Positions 44,818 through 53,215 of a DNA stretch of 64,000 nt are shown here, piece after piece. The first letter of the stretch is position 1. The number at the start of each line of letters is the position of its first letter. The DNA comes from Lysobacter_L cavernae (GTDB taxonomy: Bacteria; Pseudomonadota; Gammaproteobacteria; Xanthomonadales; Xanthomonadaceae): contig NZ_JBHRXK010000001.1 in the NCBI RefSeq assembly GCF_042648505.1, positions 248,001-312,000 on the forward strand. Reading direction: 5' to 3'. Position numbers and translations under genes: made by a program. Below the pieces are notes generated by a model that saw only the letters and a program-made list of their open reading frames with translations, was not told the origin of the DNA and did not search any database.

Positions 44818-46209
44818 ATGAGCCCAGTTCCCATGAGCCCCGCCCCCGTTTTTCCCGAAGGCTTCCTCTGGGGAGCGGCCACCGCCGCGCACCAGATCGA
44901 GGGCTCGCCGCTGGCCGACGGCGCCGGCCCCAGCATCTGGACCCGCTTCGCCCACACCCCCGGGATGATGCTCAACGGCGACACCGGCGATGTCGCCTGC
45001 GATCACTACCACCGCTGGAAGGACGACGTGAAACTGATGCGCGAGCTGGGCCTGAAGGCCTACCGCTTCAGCGTGTCGTGGTCGCGCATCCTGCCCGAGG
45101 GCACCGGCCGGGTGAACCAGGCCGGCCTCGACTTCTACTCGAACCTGGTCGACGAACTGTTGGCCAATGGCATCGAACCGCTGCTGACGCTGTACCACTG
45201 GGACCTGCCGGCGGCGCTGGACGACCGCGGTGGCTGGCTCAACCCCGACATCGCCGACTGGTTCGCCGAGTACGCCCGCGTGCTGTACCGCGCGCTCGAC
45301 GGCCGGGTGAAGAAGTGGGTCACGCTCAACGAGCCGTGGGTGGTCACCGACGGCGGCTACCTGCACGGCGCGCTGGCGCCGGGGCATCGCAGCAAGTTCG
45401 AGGCACCGATCGCCTCGCACAACCTGATGCGCGCGCACGGCGCGGCGGTGAAGGCCTACCGCGAAATCGGCCAGCACGAGATCGGCCTGGTGGTGAACAT
45501 CGAGCCCAAGTACCCGGCCAGCGATTCGGCGCAGGACGCGGCCGCCGTGCGTCGCGCCCACGCCTACATGAACGAGCAGTACCTGCACCCGGCCCTGCTC
45601 GGCCATTACCCGCCGGAGCTGAAGGAGATCTTCGGCGAGGCCTGGCCGGAATGGCCGGCCGAGGACTACGACCTCATCCAGCAGAAGCTCGACTTCGTCG
45701 GCATCAACTACTACACGCGCAGTGTGACCAAGGCCGCCGAGAGCTACCCGCTCAACACCGGCGTCGTGCGCCAGCCGCTGGGCACGTATACCGAAACCGG
45801 CTGGGAAGTATTCCCGCAGGGCCTGACCGACCTGCTGCTGTGGTTCAAGCAGACCTACGGCGACCTGCCGGTCTACATCACCGAGAACGGCGCGGCGTTC
45901 TTCGATCCGCCTACCGCCGACGTCGACGAAACCGGCCAGCGCCGCGTGCGCGACCCGCTGCGCATCGACTACCTGCGCAAACACCTGGGCGCGATCCATG
46001 ACGCGATCCAGGCCGGCGTCGACATCCGCGGCTACATGCTGTGGTCGTTCCTCGACAACCTGGAGTGGTCGCTGGGCTATTCCAAGCGCTTCGGCATGGT
46101 CCACGTGAACTACGGCACCCAGGAACGCACGCCCAAGGACAGTGCGCGCTGGTATTCGCAGGTCATCCAGAGCCACGGCCGCAAGCTCGCCGAGCCGCTG
46201 CCGTACTGA
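44818..46209 (+). CDS. bglA: GH1 beta-glucosidase, cytoplasmic
   Basis: 463 residues. Start ATG 44818 has GGAGG at 10 nt; an ATG at 44773 falls on the operator and would add 15 unsupported residues. Glycoside hydrolase family 1: acid/base Glu172 in TLNEPW, nucleophile Glu356 in YITENG, and the N-terminal signature FLWGAATAAHQIEG. No signal peptide, so it acts on imported oligosaccharides, splitting beta-linked glucosides to glucose. It opens a plus-strand run bglA-glk-pgl. Linkage preference (beta-1,4, beta-1,2 or beta-1,3) cannot be read from the sequence. Confidence 0.94.
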   Translation: MSPVPMSPAPVFPEGFLWGAATAAHQIEGSPLADGAGPSIWTRFAHTPGMMLNGDTGDVACDHYHRWKDDVKLMRELGLKAYRFSVSWSRILPEGTGRVNQAGLDFYSNLVDELLANGIEPLLTLYHWDLPAALDDRGGWLNPDIADWFAEYARVLYRALDGRVKKWVTLNEPWVVTDGGYLHGALAPGHRSKFEAPIASHNLMRAHGAAVKAYREIGQHEIGLVVNIEPKYPASDSAQDAAAVRRAHAYMNEQYLHPALLGHYPPELKEIFGEAWPEWPAEDYDLIQQKLDFVGINYYTRSVTKAAESYPLNTGVVRQPLGTYTETGWEVFPQGLTDLLLWFKQTYGDLPVYITENGAAFFDPPTADVDETGQRRVRDPLRIDYLRKHLGAIHDAIQAGVDIRGYMLWSFLDNLEWSLGYSKRFGMVHVNYGTQERTPKDSARWYSQVIQSHGRKLAEPLPY

Positions 46210-46218
46210 CGGGGCTCC

Positions 46219-46269
46219 ACAGAGGGGATTCGCTGCCATCTCCCTCCCTCGGCAGCGGGTCCTCTCTGT
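46219..46269 (+). other. Stem-loop between bglA and glk
   Basis: ACAGAGGGGATTCGCTGCC (46219-46237) pairs with GGCAGCGGGTCCTCTCTGT (46251-46269) over 19 positions with three mismatches and a 13-nt loop, 9 nt after the bglA stop. Only two or three T's follow. It could attenuate or protect the bglA message. The remaining 168 nt before glk show no gene. Confidence 0.5.
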
Positions 46270-46437
46270 TCTTCCACCCGGAGCACTATTGCGGCGGTTT
46301 GGTTTCGTATTCATCGCCGGCTCCGCACACCGGGACGCGATGATGGGCGGACAGATGCGCCCGGCTCGATTACCCTGCCGGCTCCCCGGGCACAACCAGG
46401 TCGATCCTGCCGCCCGCAACCCAGCAACGATCGTGCG

Positions 46438-47457
46438 GTGGAAATCTTGAGCAGTCACCCAAGTCCCGACTCCCCGGCTTCTACTTCCGCCGACGCCCTG
46501 CTGGCCGATATCGGCGGCACCAATGCCCGCTTCGCCCTCGCCCGCCACGACGCCGCCTCGCCGCTGTTGATGGACAGCGTGCGCGAGTTTGCCGTCGCTG
46601 ATTTCCCGTCGCTGGCGCACGCCGCCGCGCATTACCTCGACAACACCGGCGCCAGCGCCCCGCGCAGTGGCGTGTTCGCCGTCGCCGGCCGCGTCGACGG
46701 TGACGAGGCGCGCATCACCAACCACCCGTGGGTGATCTCCGCCGCACGCACCGGCGAGGCACTCGGCCTGGAGTCGCTGCATCTGGTCAACGACTTCACC
46801 GCGCAATCGATGGCGGTGTCGCTGTACGGCCCGCAGGACGTGGTGCCGATCGGCAGTGCGACCTGGTCGCCCGACGACGGCGACAAGACCTACGCGATCA
46901 TCGGCGCCGGCACCGGCCTGGGCGTCGGCGGTCTACTGCGCCGCGACGGCCGCTACTACCCGCTGCAGACCGAGGGCGGTCATGTCAGCTTCGCGCCGAA
47001 CACACCGGAGGAGATCGAGATCCTGCAGCAGTTGTCGGGCGAGTTCGGCCGCGTCTCCAACGAGCGCCTGGTCAGCGGCATGGGCCTGGTCAACCTGCAC
47101 CGCGCGCTCAGCACGATCGCCGGCGAAGATCCCGGCCCGCTGAAGCCCGCGGACGTCACCGCCCGTGCACGCGAGGGCGACGAGCGCAGCCTGCGCACGA
47201 TCGACGTGTTCTGCGCGGTGTTCGGCGCCGCCGCCGGCGACCTGGTGCTGACACTGGGTGCCTGGGACGGTGTTTTCCTGGCAGGCGGCCTGGTGCCGAA
47301 GCTGTTGCCGGCGCTCGCCCATTCGGGCTTCCGAGCGCGTTTCGAGCACAAGGGCCGCTTTGCGCCGACGATGGCGCGCATTCCCACGCTCGCCATCGTC
47401 CACCCGCAGCCCGGCCTGCTCGGCGCCGCGGCACTGGCGCAGCAAACATCGCGTTAA
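46438..47457 (+). CDS. glk: Glucokinase
   Basis: 339 residues from a GTG at 46438; a TTG at 46447 with GGTGG 5 nt upstream is an equally possible start. Bacterial Glk type, not ROK: phosphate loop LLADIGGTNARFAL, LVNDFTAQSMAV with the catalytic Asp, and the glucose-contact Glu-Gly-Gly-His in TEGGHVSFAP. It phosphorylates the glucose that BglA releases, using ATP. It follows bglA by 228 nt and precedes pgl by 24 nt on the same strand, so it likely belongs to the same sugar regulon even if it has its own promoter. Confidence 0.94.
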   Translation: MEILSSHPSPDSPASTSADALLADIGGTNARFALARHDAASPLLMDSVREFAVADFPSLAHAAAHYLDNTGASAPRSGVFAVAGRVDGDEARITNHPWVISAARTGEALGLESLHLVNDFTAQSMAVSLYGPQDVVPIGSATWSPDDGDKTYAIIGAGTGLGVGGLLRRDGRYYPLQTEGGHVSFAPNTPEEIEILQQLSGEFGRVSNERLVSGMGLVNLHRALSTIAGEDPGPLKPADVTARAREGDERSLRTIDVFCAVFGAAAGDLVLTLGAWDGVFLAGGLVPKLLPALAHSGFRARFEHKGRFAPTMARIPTLAIVHPQPGLLGAAALAQQTSR

Positions 47458-47481
47458 AGCCGCCTGTGCGAGGATCGGAGC

Positions 47482-48228
47482 ATGGCCGACGATCATTCGC
47501 CAACTCCATCGTCCGCAGGGCACCTCTCGTCGCGTTACGTGCTGCATGCGCATCCCAATGCCGACGCCTGGGTCTGGGCGGCGGCAGTGGCGATCGCTGC
47601 GGAACTTCGCCGTGATCTGGTGCTGCGTCCGCGCGTGCGCCTGCTGCTGTCCGGCGGCACCACGCCGGCGCCGGTGTACGCGGCATTGGCCAAAGCGCCC
47701 CTGGAGTGGGATCGTGTCGATGTCGCCCTGGTCGATGAGCGCTGGCTGCTGCCGGACGACCCCGACAGCAATGCGCGACTGGTGCGCACCCATCTGCTGC
47801 AGGACCATGCCGGCGCCGCGCGCTTCGAACCATTGACGTCGTCGGGACGTCGCATCGAGGACGCCGTCGCCATCGCCAATGCACACGCGCACCAAGCGGC
47901 CAGCGTCGCCGTGCTCGGCATGGGCGAGGACGGTCACACCGCCTCGCTGTTTCCCGGCATGGCCGACCTCGACCGCGCGTTGGGCAGCCGTCAGTCCTAT
48001 ATCGCTGTCGATGCCAACGGCTGTTCCGGCGCGCGGCAATGGCACAAGCGCATCAGCCTCACCCCGGCCGGCCTGGCACGCACACGGGCGCGGCTGTTGT
48101 TGCTGCAGGGCGCACGCAAACGCGCGGTGTTCGAGCAGGCACTGGCCAGTGGCGACGTACACCGCTGGCCGGTACTGGCTGCACTGGGCACCTCCGACTC
48201 GCCACTGCACGTGCACTGGTACGCCTGA
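47482..48228 (+). CDS. pgl: 6-phosphogluconolactonase
   Basis: 248 residues, DevB/SOL type. AGGA lies 7 nt before the ATG. The family motifs RLLLSGGTTPAPVYAAL, VALVDERWLLPDD and VLGMGEDGHTASLFPG are present. It hydrolyses 6-phosphogluconolactone to 6-phosphogluconate, feeding the Entner-Doudoroff and pentose-phosphate routes. It sits 24 nt after glk; zwf, which makes its substrate, is not in the window. It converges with the large glycosidase gene at 48273, with a 44-nt gap that has no evident terminator. Confidence 0.92.
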   Translation: MADDHSPTPSSAGHLSSRYVLHAHPNADAWVWAAAVAIAAELRRDLVLRPRVRLLLSGGTTPAPVYAALAKAPLEWDRVDVALVDERWLLPDDPDSNARLVRTHLLQDHAGAARFEPLTSSGRRIEDAVAIANAHAHQAASVAVLGMGEDGHTASLFPGMADLDRALGSRQSYIAVDANGCSGARQWHKRISLTPAGLARTRARLLLLQGARKRAVFEQALASGDVHRWPVLAALGTSDSPLHVHWYA

Positions 48229-48272
48229 GCACGTCCGCTTGCCGAACGCGACGCATTGCGCCTAGGCCACAC

Positions 48273-51200
48273 TCATTCCTGACCAAGCTCGATCTCGACC
48301 CGGGTCGCGGTGCCTTCGATGCGCAACTCCCCGTTCTGCCAAGTTGCAGGACGGCCATCGACACGCGTCGCACCCGGTCGTTGCGAGTAGGGCCAGCGCA
48401 GCACCACCCCGCCGGCGGGCGCTCGCAATCCCGGTGACAGCATCAGCAAGACGCGCTCGCGGTCCTGCTTCAGCGCATAACCCAGCGGGCCGTACGGCGT
48501 GCGCAGGTTGGCCACGCGGACGCCCTCGCCGGCCAACCAGTCCGCCGGAATACCCGCCGCGATCACCAGCGCGTCATCGTCGTCGCGCGTATAGGCGAAC
48601 AGGTCGAGCGCCGAGCGCACGTAATCCGACTCGACCCATGCGTGCGGCAGGTCGCCGACGAAGAACGGCTTGCGTGGCGTGCGCGACACTACCTCGGCCC
48701 ACTGGTTCCAGGCACGCGGCTGTTGATCCTTGAAGAAGAAGTCCAGCGCCTCGTGCGCGCGTTCGCGCCAGCCCAGGCGCACGAAGCTGCCGATCGTGCG
48801 CAGCTCGTAAGGCGTGTAATCCTTCCATTCGCGGGTGCCGTCGCGGCGCGCCACGAACTCGCGCCAGTAACGCTCGAAGGTGCCGTCGAGCAGGCGTTGC
48901 GGCAGCTGCCCCTGTTCGCCACCCGGCGCCAGTGCGATCGTGGTCGAGGTCGCGTCGAAGTCGCCCAACTCGGCCGCACCGGGCAGGTAATCGATGCCGT
49001 GCTGCTTCACCGCCGCCTCGATCGAGGCGTAGAGATCGCCGCGGAACTGGTCGCGCGCGGCCGCAAAGCGGCGCGCCTCCTCGTTGCGACCCAGCCACTG
49101 CGCGATCTCGACCGCGTCCTTGTATCCGCGCAGCGCCCAGAAGTTGTCCCAGTACGAGTGCATCGGCTTGGCCGAATAACCCTCGTGACTGATCGAAGCC
49201 GGCATCATCCCGTAGAAGGCCGGATGCTGCGTCCGATTGGTCTGAGTACGTTCGCTCAGGCGCAGCTCGTCCATGTACTTCACCGCACCGACCACATGCG
49301 GCCACATCGCTTCGAGCAAGGCCTCGTCGCGCGTGTAGCGGTAGACCTCGGCGATGGTGAACACCAGTTCGCCGTGGCTGTCGTTCTCCGGCACCGGGTC
49401 GCTGCCGCGGTCATCGACGCAGCACGGCACCTTGCCGTTGTCGAACTGGTACGGCGCGTACCAGCGCAGGAATTCTTCGGCCACGTCCTCGCGACCCATG
49501 CGCAGCAAGCCTTCGCCGATCATCGCGCCGTCGCGGATCCAGGCGCGCGAGTACGAGCGCGTGCCGGGCTGCAGGCGCGGCCCGATACGGCTGATCAGCA
49601 TGTGCGCCAGGCCGGTGCGCAGGGTGTCGACCACGTGTTGGCCTTGCGGCGGCACTCGCAGCTGCACGCGATCGAGCTTGTCGCGCCACTGCGCAGCGAC
49701 TTCATCCTGCAATTCGCCCGCCGAACGCGGCGGTGCCGACGGCTCGGACGGCGCACCGGCGAGTAACGTGCGCCAGTCGAACTCGCGACTTTCTCCCGGC
49801 TGCAATCGCATCCCGTAGAGCAGCGCGCCGGAGCCGAGACCGGTCGTGTCTTCCGTCTCGCTACGTGCACCAGCCATCGCGGCGAATCTTTCGCCGGTAT
49901 CGGTGCAGGTCGTGCAGAACTTGGTCCAGTCGGCACGCCGCAGCCGCTCGACCACTTCGCCTTCATCGAAGCTGGTGGCAAAGCTGGCCAGCGATTTCTG
50001 CCCGACCGACACGCGCTGTTTGCCGTTGACGACAAACTGCCTTTCCGTCGCGGCGATGCGCTCGATCGTGCTGACGCCACCGACCGTGCTGAGGAATTGC
50101 GTCGGCGGATTCACCTGGAAAGGCCGCGCCGCCAATACGAACACGTAGTCGCGCGGGCGATCGCCGGTGTTTCTCAGGCGATAGCGTGCATGCAGCTGTG
50201 AGCGTTCCGCCGTGCCGCGCGCGAAGGCGGTCACGTCCAGGGCAAAATCCGCGTGCTGCCAGTGGACACTCGGAATCGGCAGGTAACCGTCCTGCAGCGA
50301 CTGCGAGGTCTGGACATCGGCCCAGGTCACCAGCTTGCCGTCGCTGACCACCAGCGGCTCGATGCTGAAGCCGCCCCGGCCGACCTCGACCGCGCCGTCC
50401 TCGCCGATCAACCCCTGATTGTGTCCGCCGTCGATGCCGACGACCGTCCAATACGGTTGCTCGCCATGGAAGCCGCGCGGGTACGTGCCGCGTGCGGCGT
50501 CAGCAGCGACCGAAGCGACAAAGTCGTTGGGCGTGTCCGCGAAGGCCAGCGGCTCGATGTCGATGCCGGCCAAGCCGAAGGTATCGCCCTGCCCGCCCTC
50601 GAGCTGCAGGCGCATGTAACGCGCTTCCGACTCCGGCAACGCGATCGGATCGACCCCGCCGTTGCCTGTGGTGACGACCCGCGCGTCGCTCCAGGCCTGG
50701 CCGTCGCGCGACAGCGAAATCCGGTAGCGCGTCGCCGCTTCCGCGGAGTTCCAATGCAGGCGCAGGCCGCCGAATTCGCGCAGACGGCCCAGGTCGAGTT
50801 GCAGGCTCGGCGACGATGCAGCCGGGGCACGCCAGGTGGTTGCAGGATCACCATCGACCGCATGATCGGCCACGTCGTTGGCGGTCGTCGCACTGGCCGT
50901 GGCCCGCGGCCGCGGCGGTGGCGTGGTCTCGACGCGACGCTCGCGCAGGGTCAACGAATCGAAGCAGACCGTGCCCTTGCCGCCGACGCTGTTGTAGATC
51001 GTGAATTCAAGCTTCTGGCTGTGGCGCAGGGCCGGGTCCGGTGCGGGCCCCCAGGCACGGCTGATGTGGCGCTGCTTGTAGATCACCGGCGTCCACTGCG
51101 GCGGGAAGGCGTACCCAGGCCGATTGACCCACCAGACGTTGTCGCCGCTGGCATCGACCAGCTTGAACTGCAGGTCGTTGGCCGGCGAGTCACCACGCAA

Positions 51201-51491
51201 CTGGAAGGCGAATTCGTAGTCCGCGGGATAATCCAGCGGCAACTCGCGCTGCAGGCCGGCGTAGCCGGACACACCGTTGAAGTCGTAATCCAGGCACAGC
51301 GCCTTGCCGTCGACGCCGTCGACCGCACGCAGGCGGCCGCTGACCTGGTCCGATGTCACCACTTTCCATGCACCGGCTGATTCGAAATCATCGAGTACGC
51401 GTGGCGTCTCCGGCCCACTGGTGCACGCCGGCAGGGCCATGGCGGTCAGGACCAACCCAGCAAGAATCCGGATACGACTTTCGAGGATCAC
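48273..51491 (-). CDS. Large lipoprotein glycosidase with discoidin-like domain, family not assigned
   Basis: 1072 residues, GTG start overlapping the MalG-like stop by GTGA. The lipoprotein signal ends in LPAC (Cys23). Residues about 30-185 look like a beta-sandwich carbohydrate-binding module (RVLDDFESAGAWKV). Residues about 190-315 resemble a discoidin/F5-8 type C domain (HAVDGDPATTWRA, LQLDLGRLREFGGLRL). The C-terminal about 600 residues have the helical pattern of an (alpha/alpha)6 glycosidase, with SRAWIRDGAMIGEGL (Trp651-Gly655) like the WIRDG motif of GH15/GH63-type enzymes. It closes the ABC-importer operon and should act on oligosaccharides in the periplasm or at the outer membrane. 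I cannot assign a GH family. Confidence 0.8.
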   Translation of the reverse strand: MILESRIRILAGLVLTAMALPACTSGPETPRVLDDFESAGAWKVVTSDQVSGRLRAVDGVDGKALCLDYDFNGVSGYAGLQRELPLDYPADYEFAFQLRGDSPANDLQFKLVDASGDNVWWVNRPGYAFPPQWTPVIYKQRHISRAWGPAPDPALRHSQKLEFTIYNSVGGKGTVCFDSLTLRERRVETTPPPRPRATASATTANDVADHAVDGDPATTWRAPAASSPSLQLDLGRLREFGGLRLHWNSAEAATRYRISLSRDGQAWSDARVVTTGNGGVDPIALPESEARYMRLQLEGGQGDTFGLAGIDIEPLAFADTPNDFVASVAADAARGTYPRGFHGEQPYWTVVGIDGGHNQGLIGEDGAVEVGRGGFSIEPLVVSDGKLVTWADVQTSQSLQDGYLPIPSVHWQHADFALDVTAFARGTAERSQLHARYRLRNTGDRPRDYVFVLAARPFQVNPPTQFLSTVGGVSTIERIAATERQFVVNGKQRVSVGQKSLASFATSFDEGEVVERLRRADWTKFCTTCTDTGERFAAMAGARSETEDTTGLGSGALLYGMRLQPGESREFDWRTLLAGAPSEPSAPPRSAGELQDEVAAQWRDKLDRVQLRVPPQGQHVVDTLRTGLAHMLISRIGPRLQPGTRSYSRAWIRDGAMIGEGLLRMGREDVAEEFLRWYAPYQFDNGKVPCCVDDRGSDPVPENDSHGELVFTIAEVYRYTRDEALLEAMWPHVVGAVKYMDELRLSERTQTNRTQHPAFYGMMPASISHEGYSAKPMHSYWDNFWALRGYKDAVEIAQWLGRNEEARRFAAARDQFRGDLYASIEAAVKQHGIDYLPGAAELGDFDATSTTIALAPGGEQGQLPQRLLDGTFERYWREFVARRDGTREWKDYTPYELRTIGSFVRLGWRERAHEALDFFFKDQQPRAWNQWAEVVSRTPRKPFFVGDLPHAWVESDYVRSALDLFAYTRDDDDALVIAAGIPADWLAGEGVRVANLRTPYGPLGYALKQDRERVLLMLSPGLRAPAGGVVLRWPYSQRPGATRVDGRPATWQNGELRIEGTATRVEIELGQE

Positions 51492-52309
51492 CCTTTCACA
51501 CTCCCCACCAGTAGGCCTTGCAGGTAGTAACGCTGCAGCACCAGGAACAGCAGCAGCACCGGCAACACCGTCACCACCGATCCGGCCATCATCATCTCGT
51601 TGTCCTGCACGTGCTCACGCGACAACGAGGCCAGCGCCACCGGCAGCGTCTGCAGGCTGCTGTCGCTGAGCACGATCAGCGGCCACATGAAGTCGTTCCA
51701 GGCGGCGAGGAAGCTGAAGATCGCCAGCGTCACCAGGATCGGCTTGAGCGCCGGCAGTACGATCTGGAAGAAGATGCGCCACTCGCCGGCGCCGTCGATG
51801 CGTGCAGCCTCCAGCAACTCGTCGGGAATCGAGCGCGCGTACTGGCGCACCAGGAAGATGCCGAAGATGCCGGCCATGCCCGGCACGATCGCGCCGGCGT
51901 AGCTGTTGACCAGCCCCATCTGCTTGAGCATCAGGAACAGCGGCATCATCGTCACCTGCGCCGGGATCACCAGCGCGGCCAGCAGCACGCGGAACACTCG
52001 CTCGCGTCCGGGGAATTGCAGCTTGGCGAAGGCATAACCGGCCAGGGTATTGAGCAGCAGCGCGATCAGCGTGGTCAGCGACGCGATCAGGAAGCTGTTG
52101 AGCAGATAACGGCCCATGCCGGCCTTGGCGAACAGCTCGTGATAGTTGTGCAGCGTCGGCCTGGACGGCAGCAACGGCGGCGGGAAGTGACTGGCTTCGC
52201 CGGGCTGCATGAACGACACCGCCAGCATCCACAGCAGCGGCGCCAGGCTCAGCACCGCCAGGCCGACCAGCAGGCCATTGACGATCGCCTTGGCCAGACG
52301 CGGGTTCAT
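51488..52309 (-). CDS. Sugar ABC transporter permease, MalG type
   Basis: 273 residues from ATG 52309, which overlaps the MalF-like stop (ATGA). Six membrane segments and the EAA loop EAARIDGAGEWRIFFQIVLPALKP, where the ATPase docks, mark a CUT1 permease. The N-terminal MNPRLAKAIVNGLLVGLAVLSLAPLLWML is the first helix. It pairs with the MalF-like protein and, presumably, the ATPase encoded at 43.5 kb. The stop overlaps the GTG of the glycosidase gene, so import and hydrolysis are translationally coupled. Confidence 0.93.
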   Translation of the reverse strand: MNPRLAKAIVNGLLVGLAVLSLAPLLWMLAVSFMQPGEASHFPPPLLPSRPTLHNYHELFAKAGMGRYLLNSFLIASLTTLIALLLNTLAGYAFAKLQFPGRERVFRVLLAALVIPAQVTMMPLFLMLKQMGLVNSYAGAIVPGMAGIFGIFLVRQYARSIPDELLEAARIDGAGEWRIFFQIVLPALKPILVTLAIFSFLAAWNDFMWPLIVLSDSSLQTLPVALASLSREHVQDNEMMMAGSVVTVLPVLLLFLVLQRYYLQGLLVGSVKG

Positions 52310-53187
52310 CCCTCCGCTCCTTTGCGCCGTGCAAACCACAGCAAGCTGCTGGTCACGCCGGTCATCAGCACGAACAGGATGAAGGCCACCGCCGAGGCAT
52401 TGCCCAGATTCCACCACTTGAAGCCTTCTTCGTACATCAGGTACAGCACGCTGACCGTGCTCTGCAACGGGCCGCCCTGGGTGATCACATACGGCTCGGC
52501 AAACAGCTGGAAGTAACCGGCCAGCGTGAGGATGCCGACCATCAGCAGCACCGGCCCGAGCATCGGCAAGGTGACATGCAGGAACTGCCGCCACCGCGAT
52601 GCACCGTCGATGCGCGCGGCCTCGTACAGGTCCTCTGGGATCGCCTGCAGGCCGGCCAGGAAGATGATCATGTTGTAGCCGAAGTTCTTCCACACCGCGA
52701 ACACGATGATGGTCGGCATGGCCCACACCGGATCACCGAGCCAGTCGATAGGATCGATGCCGAGCCACGACAGCCCCCAGTTCACCAGCCCGTAACGGGT
52801 GTGGAACAGGTAACGCCAGATCACCGCCACCGCGACCACCGTGGTCACCACCGGCGCAAAATAGGCAGTGCGGAAGAACGGCTTGAACGTGCCCAGTCTG
52901 GAATGCAGCAGCAGCGCCGCCCCCAGCGACACCACGATCGACAGCGGCACGCCGACCACGACGAAGTACAAGGTGTTGCCGAGCGCCTTCCAGAACAGCG
53001 GGTTCTGCAGCAGGCCGAGGTAATTACCGAAGCCGACGAAGCGCAGGTTGTCGCTGTCGGCCAGGGCGTAGATGTCGAAATCGGTCAGGCTCAGCGCAAA
53101 CGCGGCCAGTACCGGCAACCCGAAGAACACCCCGATCACGGTCAACGCGGGCGCAGCGAACACCCAGCCGGCAGTGGACGGCTTCAT
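52306..53187 (-). CDS. Sugar ABC transporter permease, MalF/UgpA type
   Basis: 293 residues with six membrane segments and the EAA motif YEAARIDGASRWRQFLHVTLPMLGP. The N-terminal helix (AGWVFAAPALTVIGVFFGLPVLAAFALSL) and LGNTLYFVVVGVPL are typical of the CUT1 family. It starts 28 nt after the binding-protein gene and overlaps the next permease, which gives the order binding protein, MalF, MalG. Confidence 0.93.
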   Translation of the reverse strand: MKPSTAGWVFAAPALTVIGVFFGLPVLAAFALSLTDFDIYALADSDNLRFVGFGNYLGLLQNPLFWKALGNTLYFVVVGVPLSIVVSLGAALLLHSRLGTFKPFFRTAYFAPVVTTVVAVAVIWRYLFHTRYGLVNWGLSWLGIDPIDWLGDPVWAMPTIIVFAVWKNFGYNMIIFLAGLQAIPEDLYEAARIDGASRWRQFLHVTLPMLGPVLLMVGILTLAGYFQLFAEPYVITQGGPLQSTVSVLYLMYEEGFKWWNLGNASAVAFILFVLMTGVTSSLLWFARRKGAEG

Positions 53188-53215
53188 TACCTGCCCGCCT
53201 TTGCATCGACGCGCG

